Of a stretch of 64,000 nucleotides of DNA, positions 1 to 8,525 are shown one piece after another. The notes beneath the pieces are model-generated. The model was given only the letters and a program-made list of their open reading frames with translations, was not told where the DNA came from and searched no databases. The stretch's first letter is position 1. The number at the start of each line of letters is the position of its first letter. Origin of the DNA: Enterococcus faecalis (lineage in GTDB: Bacteria > Bacillota > Bacilli > Lactobacillales > Enterococcaceae); NCBI RefSeq assembly GCF_029024925.1, contig NZ_CP118962.1, positions 594,501-658,500 on the forward strand, read 5' to 3'. The position numbers and the translations under genes were made by a program.

Positions 1-1673
1 TTTTAGAAGGTGGGAAGTTATTACAACTAAACCCAGCTGTTAAATCACAAAAAGGAGCTATTTGGTCAAAAAAACCAATCAGTTTATTGTCGGATTTTAC
101 CTTTAAAAGTTATTTGTATTTAGGAAACGAGTATGCAAATGCTGGTGATGGTATGACCTTTACCTTAACGAATGATCCTAGAATGTCCACAACGCCTCAA
201 GAAGTCATTGGTTCACCTGGGATGGGAATCGGTGCATACTCCACGAAAGCTGGTCAACCTTATGTTAGAAATGCCTTATCGATTGAGTTTGATACCTATA
301 AAAATACTGGTAGTTCCAACCGAATGGACCGAGAAATTTCACAAGATAAGGGAAATGGACATTTAGCTTTTGTCACTCCGAAAGCTAATAACAACAGCTA
401 TACAGGGGAGCATTCAGGCGTCACTGTTGCGCCAACCTATCTATCTAATGGAACCTGGCGCATGTTGACTGTTCGTTGGAATGCCGCAACCAAAGCATTA
501 ACATATGATTTAGAAGGTGTGGGCACGAATACGTATGTAGTTTCAGATTTAAATGCACAATTTGGCGCAACAACGGTTTATTGGGGCTTTACATCATCCA
601 CAGGTGGCAAATACCAAGAGAATGCTTTAGCAATGACACAAATTCCTACCAACGTTACGTCACAAGCAGCCCTTAGCGTGAATGGTCAGGAATTTAGCTC
701 AGCTGTTGAAGCAGTGAAAAATGATCAGGTGAGACTACGGAATACGTTGAATATTGACAATGACTTTATCGAAGATCGTCAACCGCAAGTAAGCATTGAC
801 TTACCTGATGAATTAGCATATGAAGAAAATTCATTAATGATTGATGGTAAAAAGGTAGCAGCCAAAGATCTGACACAAACAGGGAATCACTTAACAATTG
901 CTTTAAATGACTACCTAGTCTTAAAGAAGGACATGATTATTGAATTAAAAACAACCCTTCAAGATAATACGCCCGAAAAAGTTTTAACTATGAACTTTGA
1001 CTATTATGAAGAAGGAACCTTACTGCAAAAGTCAAATAATGTAACGATTACTATTCCTAAACCAACAGAAAAAACAGTAACCGTTTTTTATAAAGACGCG
1101 GAAGGTAAAGATATTGCTCCACCTAAAAGTGTAACAGGGAAAATTGGTGCACCCTATCAAGAAAAACCCCTAGATATTTCTGGCTATGTTTTTACAAAAG
1201 ACTCAGGCAATGCGGAAGGAACAATGACAGAGGAAACAAAAGATATTTATTTTTACTATCGTTTAGGGGAACTATATTTTAAAGAGACACCAAAACAGAT
1301 TACTTTTGGTACGGAAAAGATACGTAATCAACCACTAATTAAACTTGGGCATCCCACCGAAGGACTCAAAGTCGTGGATGAACGTAACGCAAATAATTGG
1401 CGCCTGCAACTAAAGCAAACGCAACCGTTAACAAATGATTCAATTGTAATGCCAGATGTTTTTTCTTTCGTTTCAACTGCTGGAAGCTCTCAGATTACAA
1501 ATGAGGCAATTACGCTTTTAGAAAGTAATCAGAAAGGTGAAACAGATTTAACAGCATTACTTGATGAATCAAAACAACAAGGAATTCAAATCAATGTTCC
1601 TGTAGCTTATCAAAGAGTTGGAACATTTAAAGCTCGTTTATCTTGGGCGTTAGAAGACGTACCAGGAAATTAA
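1..1673 (+). CDS. WxL-domain surface protein with L-type lectin-like and MucBP domains (5' partial)
   Basis: The reading frame is open to the left edge (in frame from base 3), so the true start and signal peptide lie outside the window; the TTG at 87 is only an internal codon. The first ~190 visible residues, with the motif GDGMTFTL and a following beta-rich stretch, look like a bacterial legume-lectin-type domain. A MucBP-like repeat follows (about 1070-1260: VTVFYKDAEGKDI to YFYYRLGE). The last ~140 residues form a WxL domain with the paired motifs NWRLQL and LSWALEDVPGN at the very end. WxL domains bind peptidoglycan non-covalently, so this is probably a secreted, wall-attached carbohydrate-binding protein. 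It is the first visible gene of a WxL cluster; the next gene starts 22 bp downstream. Confidence 0.88.
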   Translation, partial: LEGGKLLQLNPAVKSQKGAIWSKKPISLLSDFTFKSYLYLGNEYANAGDGMTFTLTNDPRMSTTPQEVIGSPGMGIGAYSTKAGQPYVRNALSIEFDTYKNTGSSNRMDREISQDKGNGHLAFVTPKANNNSYTGEHSGVTVAPTYLSNGTWRMLTVRWNAATKALTYDLEGVGTNTYVVSDLNAQFGATTVYWGFTSSTGGKYQENALAMTQIPTNVTSQAALSVNGQEFSSAVEAVKNDQVRLRNTLNIDNDFIEDRQPQVSIDLPDELAYEENSLMIDGKKVAAKDLTQTGNHLTIALNDYLVLKKDMIIELKTTLQDNTPEKVLTMNFDYYEEGTLLQKSNNVTITIPKPTEKTVTVFYKDAEGKDIAPPKSVTGKIGAPYQEKPLDISGYVFTKDSGNAEGTMTEETKDIYFYYRLGELYFKETPKQITFGTEKIRNQPLIKLGHPTEGLKVVDERNANNWRLQLKQTQPLTNDSIVMPDVFSFVSTAGSSQITNEAITLLESNQKGETDLTALLDESKQQGIQINVPVAYQRVGTFKARLSWALEDVPGN

Positions 1674-1695
1674 AGAAAAGAATGGAGAAAAGAAA

Positions 1696-2436
1696 ATGAA
1701 AAAAGTAACAACAGTATGTTTATCCACATTTATTTTAGGGAGCTTAGGCATGACTTCTCAAGCCTTTGCAGAAGATGGCGGTAGTTATACATCTAATGGT
1801 ATCGTAGAATTTACACCAAGTGAAGAGCCAACTAATCCGGTTGACCCAACGGATCCAACTAATCCAGTTGATCCTATTGATCCAACAGATCCTGAAGGTC
1901 CTAATCCAGGAACAAACGGTCCGTTGTCAATTGATTATGCGTCAAGTCTAGACTTCGGTGTTCAAAAAATCACGTCGAAGGATCAGACTTATTTTGCTGC
2001 TACCCAAAAATACAAGACGGTAGGCGCAACCGATGAAGTCAAAGAAGGGCCTAACTATGTCCAAGTAACAGATAACCGTGGAACCGAAGCTGGCTGGTCA
2101 TTAAAAGTGAAACAAGAAGGACAATTTAAATCAACTTCTGGTAAAGAATTGACTGGGGCAGCTATCACGTTTAAAAACGGAAATGTAGTGACTGCTTCAG
2201 ATTCAGGCAAACCAACAGGCCCAGCCACAATCACGCTAAATTCAGATGGTAGTCAATCAGATGTAATGAGTGCAGCGAAAGGAAACGGTGCAGGAACTTA
2301 TTTATTTGATTGGGGAACAGATGCAACTACAGCCGCTAAAAGTATTGAGTTAACTGTTCCAGGTTCTACAACCAAATACGCTGAAAAATACGCCACAAAA
2401 TTAACATGGACGTTGACAGACGCTCCAGGAAATTAA
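1696..2436 (+). CDS. WxL-domain cell surface protein
   Basis: This 246-residue secreted protein starts at an ATG with an upstream AGAAAAG/GGAG-type ribosome site. A signal peptide ends near SQAFA-ED (about residue 25). A short linker of N-P-V-D-P-T-D-P type repeats (about residues 45-75) leads to a WxL domain, with GWSLKV and the terminal LTWTLTDAPGN. Such small single-domain WxL proteins sit on the peptidoglycan and are thought to act in a complex with the DUF916/DUF3324 protein encoded next. The Asp-Pro linker probably extends the domain from the wall or resists proteolysis. The specific ligand is unknown. Confidence 0.9.
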   Translation: MKKVTTVCLSTFILGSLGMTSQAFAEDGGSYTSNGIVEFTPSEEPTNPVDPTDPTNPVDPIDPTDPEGPNPGTNGPLSIDYASSLDFGVQKITSKDQTYFAATQKYKTVGATDEVKEGPNYVQVTDNRGTEAGWSLKVKQEGQFKSTSGKELTGAAITFKNGNVVTASDSGKPTGPATITLNSDGSQSDVMSAAKGNGAGTYLFDWGTDATTAAKSIELTVPGSTTKYAEKYATKLTWTLTDAPGN

Positions 2437-2511
2437 ACGAGTTTTAAAAAGAAGAATAGCGGGGAACATAGTTACCTGCTATTCACTACATATAGAAAAG
2501 GAGTAAATAAT

Positions 2512-3606
2512 TTGAACAGAAAAAAACAACGATTTCTTTTTTTTCCGATACTACTAATTCTTTTAGCGTTAGTACCTAGCAATGGTTTTGCCAGTGAATT
2601 TAATTTTGCGGTTACGCCTATTCCATCAGAAAAACAAGTAGATAAAGAAAAAACTTACTTTGATTTATTACTAGCACCAAATGAAGAAACTGAGTTGAAA
2701 GTGAACTTGCGCAATGATACAGATAAAGAAGTAAAGGTAGGTATTTCCATCAATAGTGCCATTACCAATTCAAATGTAATCGTGGAGTATGGTGAAAATA
2801 AGGGGAAAAAAGATCAAAGTTTAGCGTTTGATATAAAAGACTACGTTCAATACCCTAGCTCAGTTCGTTTAAAACCGAAAAGTGAACAAACGGTTTCTAT
2901 TAACGTCAAAATGCCTAATACACCCTTTGATGGAGTGTTAGCTAGTGGTATCACTTTTAAAGAAGAAACGTCGGATGAAGGCAAACGCCAAGACGATAAG
3001 AGTCAGGGGTTATCCATTAAAAATGAATATTCGTATGTCGTTGCATTATTGATGCAACAAAACAAAAAAAAGGTTGAGCCGAATTTACTTTTGAAAAAAG
3101 TCTCACCAGGACAGATTAATGCTAGAAATGTGATTTTAGTCAATCTACAAAATGATCAAAAAACATATATTAACCAAGTTGCCTTTTCGGCAGAGATTAC
3201 CAAAAAGGGACATGAAGAAGTTTTATATAAAGAGGAAAAAGCAAACATGCAAATTGCACCAAATACCAATTTTTCTGTTCCCATTGCGCTAAAAGGGCAA
3301 CCACTTAAGCCAGGAGATTATCATTTGTCTATGACCGTTGTTGGGAATAAAGATGCTGCAGGCTCATTTAAAAAATCAATAAACAATGAATCGATATCTT
3401 TTAGAAATCAATGGCAATTTGAAAAAGACTTTACAATTAATGGTGAAGTTGCCAAAGAATTAAATGAAAAAGATGTCACCTTAAAAGAAAATCATTCGAA
3501 TTTATATTTGATGATTGGCTTACTACTATTATTGATAGTGATTTTAATCATTGCCTGGTTGATTTGGCGAAAAAAGAAACAGGAAAAAAACGAAAGAGAA
3601 ATATAA
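2512..3606 (+). CDS. DUF916/DUF3324 membrane-anchored WxL-cluster protein
   Basis: This 364-residue protein starts at TTG, placed 8 bases after a good AAAAGGAG. It has an N-terminal signal peptide (cleavage near NGFA-SEF), then a DUF916 region and a DUF3324 region, both Ig-like beta-sandwich domains found almost only in WxL clusters. It ends with one transmembrane helix (LYLMIGLLLLLIVILIIAWL) and a basic tail (WRKKKQEKNERE). The topology is therefore an extracellular protein anchored in the membrane by its C-terminus. In the family these proteins (CscA-type) bind WxL proteins and peptidoglycan. Position and orientation fit one operon with the two WxL genes. Confidence 0.9.
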   Translation: MNRKKQRFLFFPILLILLALVPSNGFASEFNFAVTPIPSEKQVDKEKTYFDLLLAPNEETELKVNLRNDTDKEVKVGISINSAITNSNVIVEYGENKGKKDQSLAFDIKDYVQYPSSVRLKPKSEQTVSINVKMPNTPFDGVLASGITFKEETSDEGKRQDDKSQGLSIKNEYSYVVALLMQQNKKKVEPNLLLKKVSPGQINARNVILVNLQNDQKTYINQVAFSAEITKKGHEEVLYKEEKANMQIAPNTNFSVPIALKGQPLKPGDYHLSMTVVGNKDAAGSFKKSINNESISFRNQWQFEKDFTINGEVAKELNEKDVTLKENHSNLYLMIGLLLLLIVILIIAWLIWRKKKQEKNEREI

Positions 3607-3807
3607 AGAGTAGTTAATTTTTGATTTGATCATCGGCAACGTTTTTGTTTGTTTTTACTTATCAAACATGCAGTTTATTCAACAAACCTAACTCAAAAAA
3701 AGAAATAATAAGAAGGAGTATTGTTAAATATCGTCTGATACCACTTTACTAGTTATATTTTTTGTTTTGTTATGTAGCTAAAGTATTTGGCAATATATGT
3801 GAGAAAA

Positions 3808-4257
3808 ATGGATAAATACAAACATTTACTATTATGGAGTACATTGTTACTCTCGTTTTTTCAAGTAACCAATGTGCAAGCAGCAGAAGAACGGAATCCA
3901 ATTTATAATCCGACCAATCCAACAGAAGAAATTTATCCGATTGAGAATACTGGCACACCAGAAAAAATGGAAGAAACAAATGAAAGTACTATTACTAGCG
4001 AAACGCAAGCGGAAGAAAGTAGCGAAGACGTTAGTAAAAAAGAAGTGACAACCAATAATCCAAAAACAAATGAAGAAAGGCCTTCTTCCAAGAAAAGTCA
4101 GCATCAAGTATTTTTCACGGATGAATTATTTGATGCTAGCCATATCACCATTGTACCAAATAGCACAGGCGGTGCTGGAACGGAGGGGCAAAACACTTTT
4201 TACTTGAATTTCATACGGGAATTAGTAGGAACGGCTATTTATGGGAGAAAGAACTGA
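3808..4257 (+). CDS. Small secreted protein of the WxL cluster, function unknown
   Basis: From the ATG at 3808 this gives about 149 residues. A signal peptide (LLLWSTLLLSFFQVTNVQA-A) is followed by a low-complexity Glu/Thr/Ser/Asn-rich region and a short C-terminal region (FFTDELFDASHITIVPNS to IYGRKN). No good Shine-Dalgarno precedes 3808; in-frame TTG (3787) and GTG (3799) are alternatives, so the start is uncertain. The position resembles the small cscD-type gene of other WxL clusters, but there is no LPxTG motif or membrane tail, so it may be released or be a reduced version. The stop is followed directly by a second stop and then by the ATG of the regulator gene at 4261, which suggests co-transcription. 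Confidence 0.6.
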   Translation: MDKYKHLLLWSTLLLSFFQVTNVQAAEERNPIYNPTNPTEEIYPIENTGTPEKMEETNESTITSETQAEESSEDVSKKEVTTNNPKTNEERPSSKKSQHQVFFTDELFDASHITIVPNSTGGAGTEGQNTFYLNFIRELVGTAIYGRKN

Positions 4258-4260
4258 TAA

Positions 4261-5709
4261 ATGATGAATTATGAAATTTTTTTAAATAAAGAAGATCAAC
4301 GAAGTTATTCCTTGCTAAGGCATTTAGAAGAAAGTCCCACGCTATCAGGTACTTTTATTGCACTTCGCGAAGAATTATCAATGTCGAATTTTTTAGTCAA
4401 AAAAACATTAGAAAAATTAAAAGCAGATATTGACAATCTAAAGTTAAGCGACAGCTTAACTTTAGTCGTTTCTGATGTAGATGTTACACTTGAAATTGAT
4501 GGAAACTATTCAAGTAAACTTTTGCTCACGAAATACTTAACAGAATCGCTCTCTTTTAAATTAGTGTTGTCTTACTTTAGAGGAAATTATAGTTTGACAA
4601 AGTTTGCTGAATGTAATCATGTCAGCACCTCTGTGGCGTATAGTACCTTACAGCGGCTAAAAAAAGCCTTAAAGGAGTATCAGATCTATTTTAGTAAGCG
4701 GGAAATTGTCGGCAATCAAAAAGCAATTTCATTTTTTTTGTATAAATTGTTCACGCTTTCCAATCAACCAATTTCCGAACTATATTCGGTAAAAGTTTAT
4801 AATGAAGCGAAACGTGTATTACAGTCTGTTGAGTTAAACTATACTTTCACCACCTATGAGCGACGCAATTTTTTCCATTATTTAGCTATTATGATTAACA
4901 ACGAAGGACGTGCGGTGGAAGGGATCGATACGCGTGCACTGAATACATTTTCAGAGGAACTAATAAAAAAATCGCAATTGGCATGGGCATTGGCTTCAAA
5001 ATCATTAACGTATACGATTGTTTTTTTCTTGTATTTGCATGGCAAACTAGAGAAAAAATATGTCATTCACGAAGATCCTACGATTGAAAGTCTAACTCGT
5101 GTTTTCATTGGAAGTTTTGAAAAAGCATTTAATTGTTTAGAGGAGTCAACAAGGAATACTCTAGAAGAAGGGTTAGCAATTATTCATTTCAATGTTATTT
5201 ACTTTCCGATTAATATGTTTGACGATTTTGAAATGGATTTACAGTTTTTTAAGCAAACATATCCGGAATTTTATTTTTATTTAATTGAATATATTCGTTG
5301 GTTAACAGCAAAACATAAAAAAATTGCGAAAGCCAATCACTGTTTGTTTTTTAACTATCTATTGTTGCTAATTAATCATGTTCCGGTTCATTTAATTGCA
5401 GAGCCAGCCAAGGTCCTAATTGATTTTTCTTATGGAAAAGAGTATAACCAATTCATCAAAAAAAATTTATCCGTCTATGTGAATTTAAATGTAGAAATTA
5501 TTGACCCGTTATCAGATACCTTACCAGATGTGGTGATTACCAATTTAAATAACTTGTATCAAGAAGAACAGAGTAAAGTTATGGTTTGGCTGGATCCACC
5601 TCGTTCGATTGATTGGGTCAATTTAACGCAATCATTACTGACTATTCAAGAAGAAAAATATCAACAACAAAAAGAATCGACAAAGACAAGCGGTGATCCT
5701 ATCGAATAG
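4261..5709 (+). CDS. Mga-like winged-helix transcriptional regulator
   Basis: This 482-residue protein has an N-terminal helix-turn-helix (LSMSNFLVKKTLEKL), a second one around residues 110-140 (KFAECNHVSTSVAYSTLQRL), and a long helical region rich in aromatic residues typical of Mga/PRD-like regulators. Proteins of this family activate surface-protein and virulence genes. Here the gene closes the WxL cluster, so local control of the cluster is the obvious guess. It follows the small secreted protein gene with no gap. The C-terminus (Lys/Gln-rich) runs into the terminator hairpin that starts 30 bases before the stop codon. Confidence 0.78.
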   Translation: MMNYEIFLNKEDQRSYSLLRHLEESPTLSGTFIALREELSMSNFLVKKTLEKLKADIDNLKLSDSLTLVVSDVDVTLEIDGNYSSKLLLTKYLTESLSFKLVLSYFRGNYSLTKFAECNHVSTSVAYSTLQRLKKALKEYQIYFSKREIVGNQKAISFFLYKLFTLSNQPISELYSVKVYNEAKRVLQSVELNYTFTTYERRNFFHYLAIMINNEGRAVEGIDTRALNTFSEELIKKSQLAWALASKSLTYTIVFFLYLHGKLEKKYVIHEDPTIESLTRVFIGSFEKAFNCLEESTRNTLEEGLAIIHFNVIYFPINMFDDFEMDLQFFKQTYPEFYFYLIEYIRWLTAKHKKIAKANHCLFFNYLLLLINHVPVHLIAEPAKVLIDFSYGKEYNQFIKKNLSVYVNLNVEIIDPLSDTLPDVVITNLNNLYQEEQSKVMVWLDPPRSIDWVNLTQSLLTIQEEKYQQQKESTKTSGDPIE

Positions 5710-5735
5710 AATCATCGCTTGTCTTTGTGTTTAAG
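5680..5735 (+). terminator. Intrinsic terminator of the WxL/Mga operon, overlapping the gene end
   Basis: An 18-base stem (arms 5680-5697 and 5711-5728, one G-U pair) is followed by a short T-rich stretch. The left arm lies inside the last codons of the regulator, so the coding sequence and terminator share bases. Confidence 0.8.
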
Positions 5736-5737
5736 TC

Positions 5738-5766
5738 TTTACAAAACCACCCAAGTGTTTTATAAT
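5738..5766 (+). promoter_or_regulatory. Sigma-A promoter of the metal ATPase operon
   Basis: TTTACA (5738-5743) and a perfect TATAAT (5761-5766) are 17 bases apart. The operator-like dyad at 5765-5784 starts inside the -10 box. Confidence 0.8.
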
Positions 5767-5784
5767 ATGAATATACATTCATAT
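5765..5784 (+). promoter_or_regulatory. ArsR/SmtB-type metal-sensor operator (candidate)
   Basis: A 20-base near-perfect dyad carries the core TGAA-N6-TTCA (5768-5781), flanked symmetrically by ATA/TAT; 9 of 10 base pairs match. This is the 12-2-12 pattern of CzrA/CadC/SmtB-family repressors. It overlaps the -10 box and the transcription start, as expected for repression. No ArsR-family gene is visible nearby, so the repressor would act in trans. Confidence 0.65.
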
Positions 5785-5818
5785 GAATAGAAAAACATTA
5801 ATGAGGAGGCGCATAACA

Positions 5819-7723
5819 ATGTCAAAACAAACAGGTGCACACACACATGAAGAAAAAGGTAAAAATGTTCCAGTTATTCTCTTTTTTACAGGATTGGCTC
5901 TTTTCTTTATCGGTTTATTTTTAGGGAACATGCTCTTAGTGAAAAATATTCTTTTCTCGTTAGCTGCTATTTTAGCTGGTTATCATATTATTGGGGAAGG
6001 CTTTGGAGATACGTATCGGGATACGAAAAACAATCGAAAATTTTCGCCTAATATTCATTTGTTAATGACCTTAGCTGCAGTTGGTTCAGCATTAATGGGA
6101 AGTTTTGAAGAATCAGCATTGTTGATTTTGATTTTTGCGGCGGCGCATTTCCTTGAAGATTATGCTCAAGGCAAAAGCCAACGTGAAATTACAAAACTAT
6201 TAAATTTAAATCCAACAGAAGCTCGCCTGATAAGAGATGACGGCTCAATTCAAACTGTGTCAGTTGAACAATTGAAGATTGGCGACCGCGTGCAAGTCCT
6301 CAATGGTGCGCAAATTCCGACAGATGGCGTCGTGATTGAAGGAAGTACCGCTGTGGATGAATCATCTATTAATGGGGAAAGTATTCCCAAAGAAAAAAAT
6401 AGTGGGGACCCAGTTTTTGGTAGTACTATGAACGGTTCAGGCACAATTGTTGTTGAAGTAACGAAAGATAGTTCAGAAACAGTTTTTGCAAAAATCGTAC
6501 AGCTCGTGAACCAATCACAAGAAAATCAATCAGAAATTGCAAGCAAAATTAAACGATTTGAACCAAAATATGTCACACTAGTTTTAGCAGTTTTTCCACT
6601 AATTGTTTTAGGTGGCGCATTACTTTTCCAATTGACTTGGGCTGAAAGTTTTTACAGAGGCTTGGTCTTCTTAATTGCTGCCTCACCTTGTGCACTAGCA
6701 GCGAGTGCCGTTCCGGCAACTTTATCAGGAATTTCCAATTTAGCAAAACAAGGCGTTTTGTTTAAAGGTGGCTCATTCTTATCAAATTTAGCTGAAGTGA
6801 AAGCACTCGCTTTTGATAAAACAGGCACGCTAACAAAAGGCAAACCTGAGGTAACAGATTATCTTTTTGTTGATGGCTTAGAAGATCGCCAAGACGAATT
6901 AGTAGCTGTTTTAACAAATATGGAGAAAAAATCCAATCATCCATTGGCGACGGCGATTGTTAATCGCTTTGAAGTAGAAACAACGGCTTTAAATTTAGAA
7001 GTAGAAAATATTGTTGGGGTGGGTTTAGTAACGACCATTGCAGACACAACTTTTAGAATTGGTAAACCATCTAGTTTCGAACAAGTGCCAACAATCATTG
7101 AGAAGCAAACAACGAAATTAGCGAGTGAAGGCAAAACGGTAGTGTACTTTGCCGAAAATGAACAAGTGATTGGTTTAGTGGCATTGATGGATGTTCCTAA
7201 TGAAGAAGCAATGAACGCCATTCACTATTTCAAGTCACAGAATATTGAAACAACAATGATTACAGGAGATGCAAAACTTACGGGTGAAGCAGTTGGCCGC
7301 TTAGTAGGCGTGGATCAAGTTTATGCTAATGTTTTGCCTGAGGAAAAATCAGCGATTGTTGATCAATTAAAACGCGAAGTAGGAATGACAGGGATGGTTG
7401 GTGATGGCATTAATGATGCACCGGCTTTAGTGAATGCTGATATCGGAGTGGCAATGGGGGATGGTACAGACATTGCTATCGATGTTGCAGACGTGGTAGT
7501 GATGAAAAATGATCTTTCTAAATTAGGCTATGCTCATCGTGTCTCAAAACGCTTGAATAAAATTGTGCAGCAAAATATTATTTTTTCAATGTTAGTGGTA
7601 GCAACGTTGATTATCTTGAACTTTTTAGGTATTGCGAATATCGCATTTAGCGTACTTATTCATGAAGGAAGTACCTTAGTGGTCATTTTTAATGGCTTGC
7701 GTTTATTAGTTAATACAAAATAA
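5819..7723 (+). CDS. P1B-type heavy-metal-translocating ATPase (P1B-4-like signatures)
   Basis: The start chosen is the ATG at 5819 after GAGGAGGC, giving 634 residues. This is an inner-membrane cation exporter with the phosphorylation motif DKTGTLTKG, the nucleotide-site HP motif (SNHPLA), the actuator-type SSINGES, and GDGINDAP. The metal-binding membrane motif is SPC (AASPCALAAS), and the last helix carries HEGSTLVVIFN. SPC together with HEG-x7-N is the P1B-4 signature (CoaT/PfeT/FrvA types: Co, Zn or Fe(II)); Cd/Pb/Zn ZntA enzymes of P1B-2 type instead carry D-x-G in the last helix. The protein also lacks an N-terminal CxxC metal-binding domain, again like P1B-4; it only has a short His pair (AHTH). 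A default cadmium annotation should be treated with care. The MgtC-family gene follows 35 bp downstream. Confidence 0.9.
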   Translation: MSKQTGAHTHEEKGKNVPVILFFTGLALFFIGLFLGNMLLVKNILFSLAAILAGYHIIGEGFGDTYRDTKNNRKFSPNIHLLMTLAAVGSALMGSFEESALLILIFAAAHFLEDYAQGKSQREITKLLNLNPTEARLIRDDGSIQTVSVEQLKIGDRVQVLNGAQIPTDGVVIEGSTAVDESSINGESIPKEKNSGDPVFGSTMNGSGTIVVEVTKDSSETVFAKIVQLVNQSQENQSEIASKIKRFEPKYVTLVLAVFPLIVLGGALLFQLTWAESFYRGLVFLIAASPCALAASAVPATLSGISNLAKQGVLFKGGSFLSNLAEVKALAFDKTGTLTKGKPEVTDYLFVDGLEDRQDELVAVLTNMEKKSNHPLATAIVNRFEVETTALNLEVENIVGVGLVTTIADTTFRIGKPSSFEQVPTIIEKQTTKLASEGKTVVYFAENEQVIGLVALMDVPNEEAMNAIHYFKSQNIETTMITGDAKLTGEAVGRLVGVDQVYANVLPEEKSAIVDQLKREVGMTGMVGDGINDAPALVNADIGVAMGDGTDIAIDVADVVVMKNDLSKLGYAHRVSKRLNKIVQQNIIFSMLVVATLIILNFLGIANIAFSVLIHEGSTLVVIFNGLRLLVNTK

Positions 7724-7758
7724 GTCAAATAGTCACTTGCAAGAAAGGAGAGAAAGCG

Positions 7759-8478
7759 ATGAATTCTTTAAAAATGATTGAACTTTCTCTCACCGACGTT
7801 GTCATTCGGATGGCTCTAGCCGTGGTTTTTGGAGCTTTGATTGGGTTAGAAAGAAGTATTAAAAGAAAAGGCTTCGGTATCAGTAGTAATGCCATTTTAT
7901 GTTTGGCCTCTTGTACGATTTCCATTTTACAGATTCAATCGGTGGATATTTTAGTCGATGTGGTGAAACAAAATAGCGCCTTGGCGTCCATTATTTCTAT
8001 GGATATTACACGATATGGCGCCCAAGTGATTAGTGGTGTAGGCTTTCTCGGTGCGGGGATTATCGTTTTTAGAGAAAGGAAAGTCTCTGGGTTAACGACA
8101 GCAGTAATGATGTGGAATGTTACTATTATTGGTTTAGTCATTGGGATGGGCTTTTTAACCATTGCATTTATCAATCTCGTGGCAACTTTGCTAGTATTAG
8201 CTCTGGCCCATTTTAAACGAAAGACTCCTTTAAAACGATTGCAGCTTATCGTAAAAATGAAGGAACCTATGATTAAAGAAAGCCGACTGCATGAACAACT
8301 TCAAGCTTCTTTAGAAAAAGGGGAGCGCTTAGTAGAATTGACTTTGGAATCCGAACAAGAGGCAGTGACAGCAAAGATTTCTTATGTAGGCAAAGAAGAT
8401 TTCTGGCATTCCAACTTGCACCATCTCTTGAAAGAAAAAGGGCACGTTCAATCTGTCTCTGTCACGGAAACAATTTAA
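7759..8478 (+). CDS. MgtC/SapB-family membrane protein
   Basis: This 239-residue protein starts at an ATG after GAAAGGAG. It has four to five N-terminal transmembrane helices with family motifs (RMALAVVFGALIGLER, RYGAQVISGVGFLGAG, GLTTAVMMW), then a cytoplasmic C-terminal domain of about 90 residues. In other bacteria MgtC proteins help growth at low magnesium and modulate membrane ATPases. Being in the same transcript as a P1B ATPase suggests a metal-homeostasis role, but the actual substrate or target is not shown by the sequence. Confidence 0.88.
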   Translation: MNSLKMIELSLTDVVIRMALAVVFGALIGLERSIKRKGFGISSNAILCLASCTISILQIQSVDILVDVVKQNSALASIISMDITRYGAQVISGVGFLGAGIIVFRERKVSGLTTAVMMWNVTIIGLVIGMGFLTIAFINLVATLLVLALAHFKRKTPLKRLQLIVKMKEPMIKESRLHEQLQASLEKGERLVELTLESEQEAVTAKISYVGKEDFWHSNLHHLLKEKGHVQSVSVTETI

Positions 8479-8486
8479 CCATAAAA

Positions 8487-8525
8487 TAAAGCACTTGGGC
8501 GCTAGCGCGCGCCAAGTGCTTTTGT
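8487..8525. terminator. Bidirectional terminator between mgtC-like and glnQ genes
   Basis: AAGCACTTGG/CCAAGTGCTT arms enclose a GC-rich loop region. A-rich sequence on the left and T-rich sequence on the right let it serve both converging transcripts. Confidence 0.8.

Noticed and set aside
3721-3738. TTG after AAGGAG as a start for the small WxL-cluster protein
   Set aside because: The frame closes after five codons (TGA), and it is not in frame with the secreted protein at 3808.
5783-5818. Longer metal ATPase beginning at 5783
   Set aside because: That start lies inside the operator and at the transcription start with no ribosome site; the ATG at 5819 has GAGGAGG.
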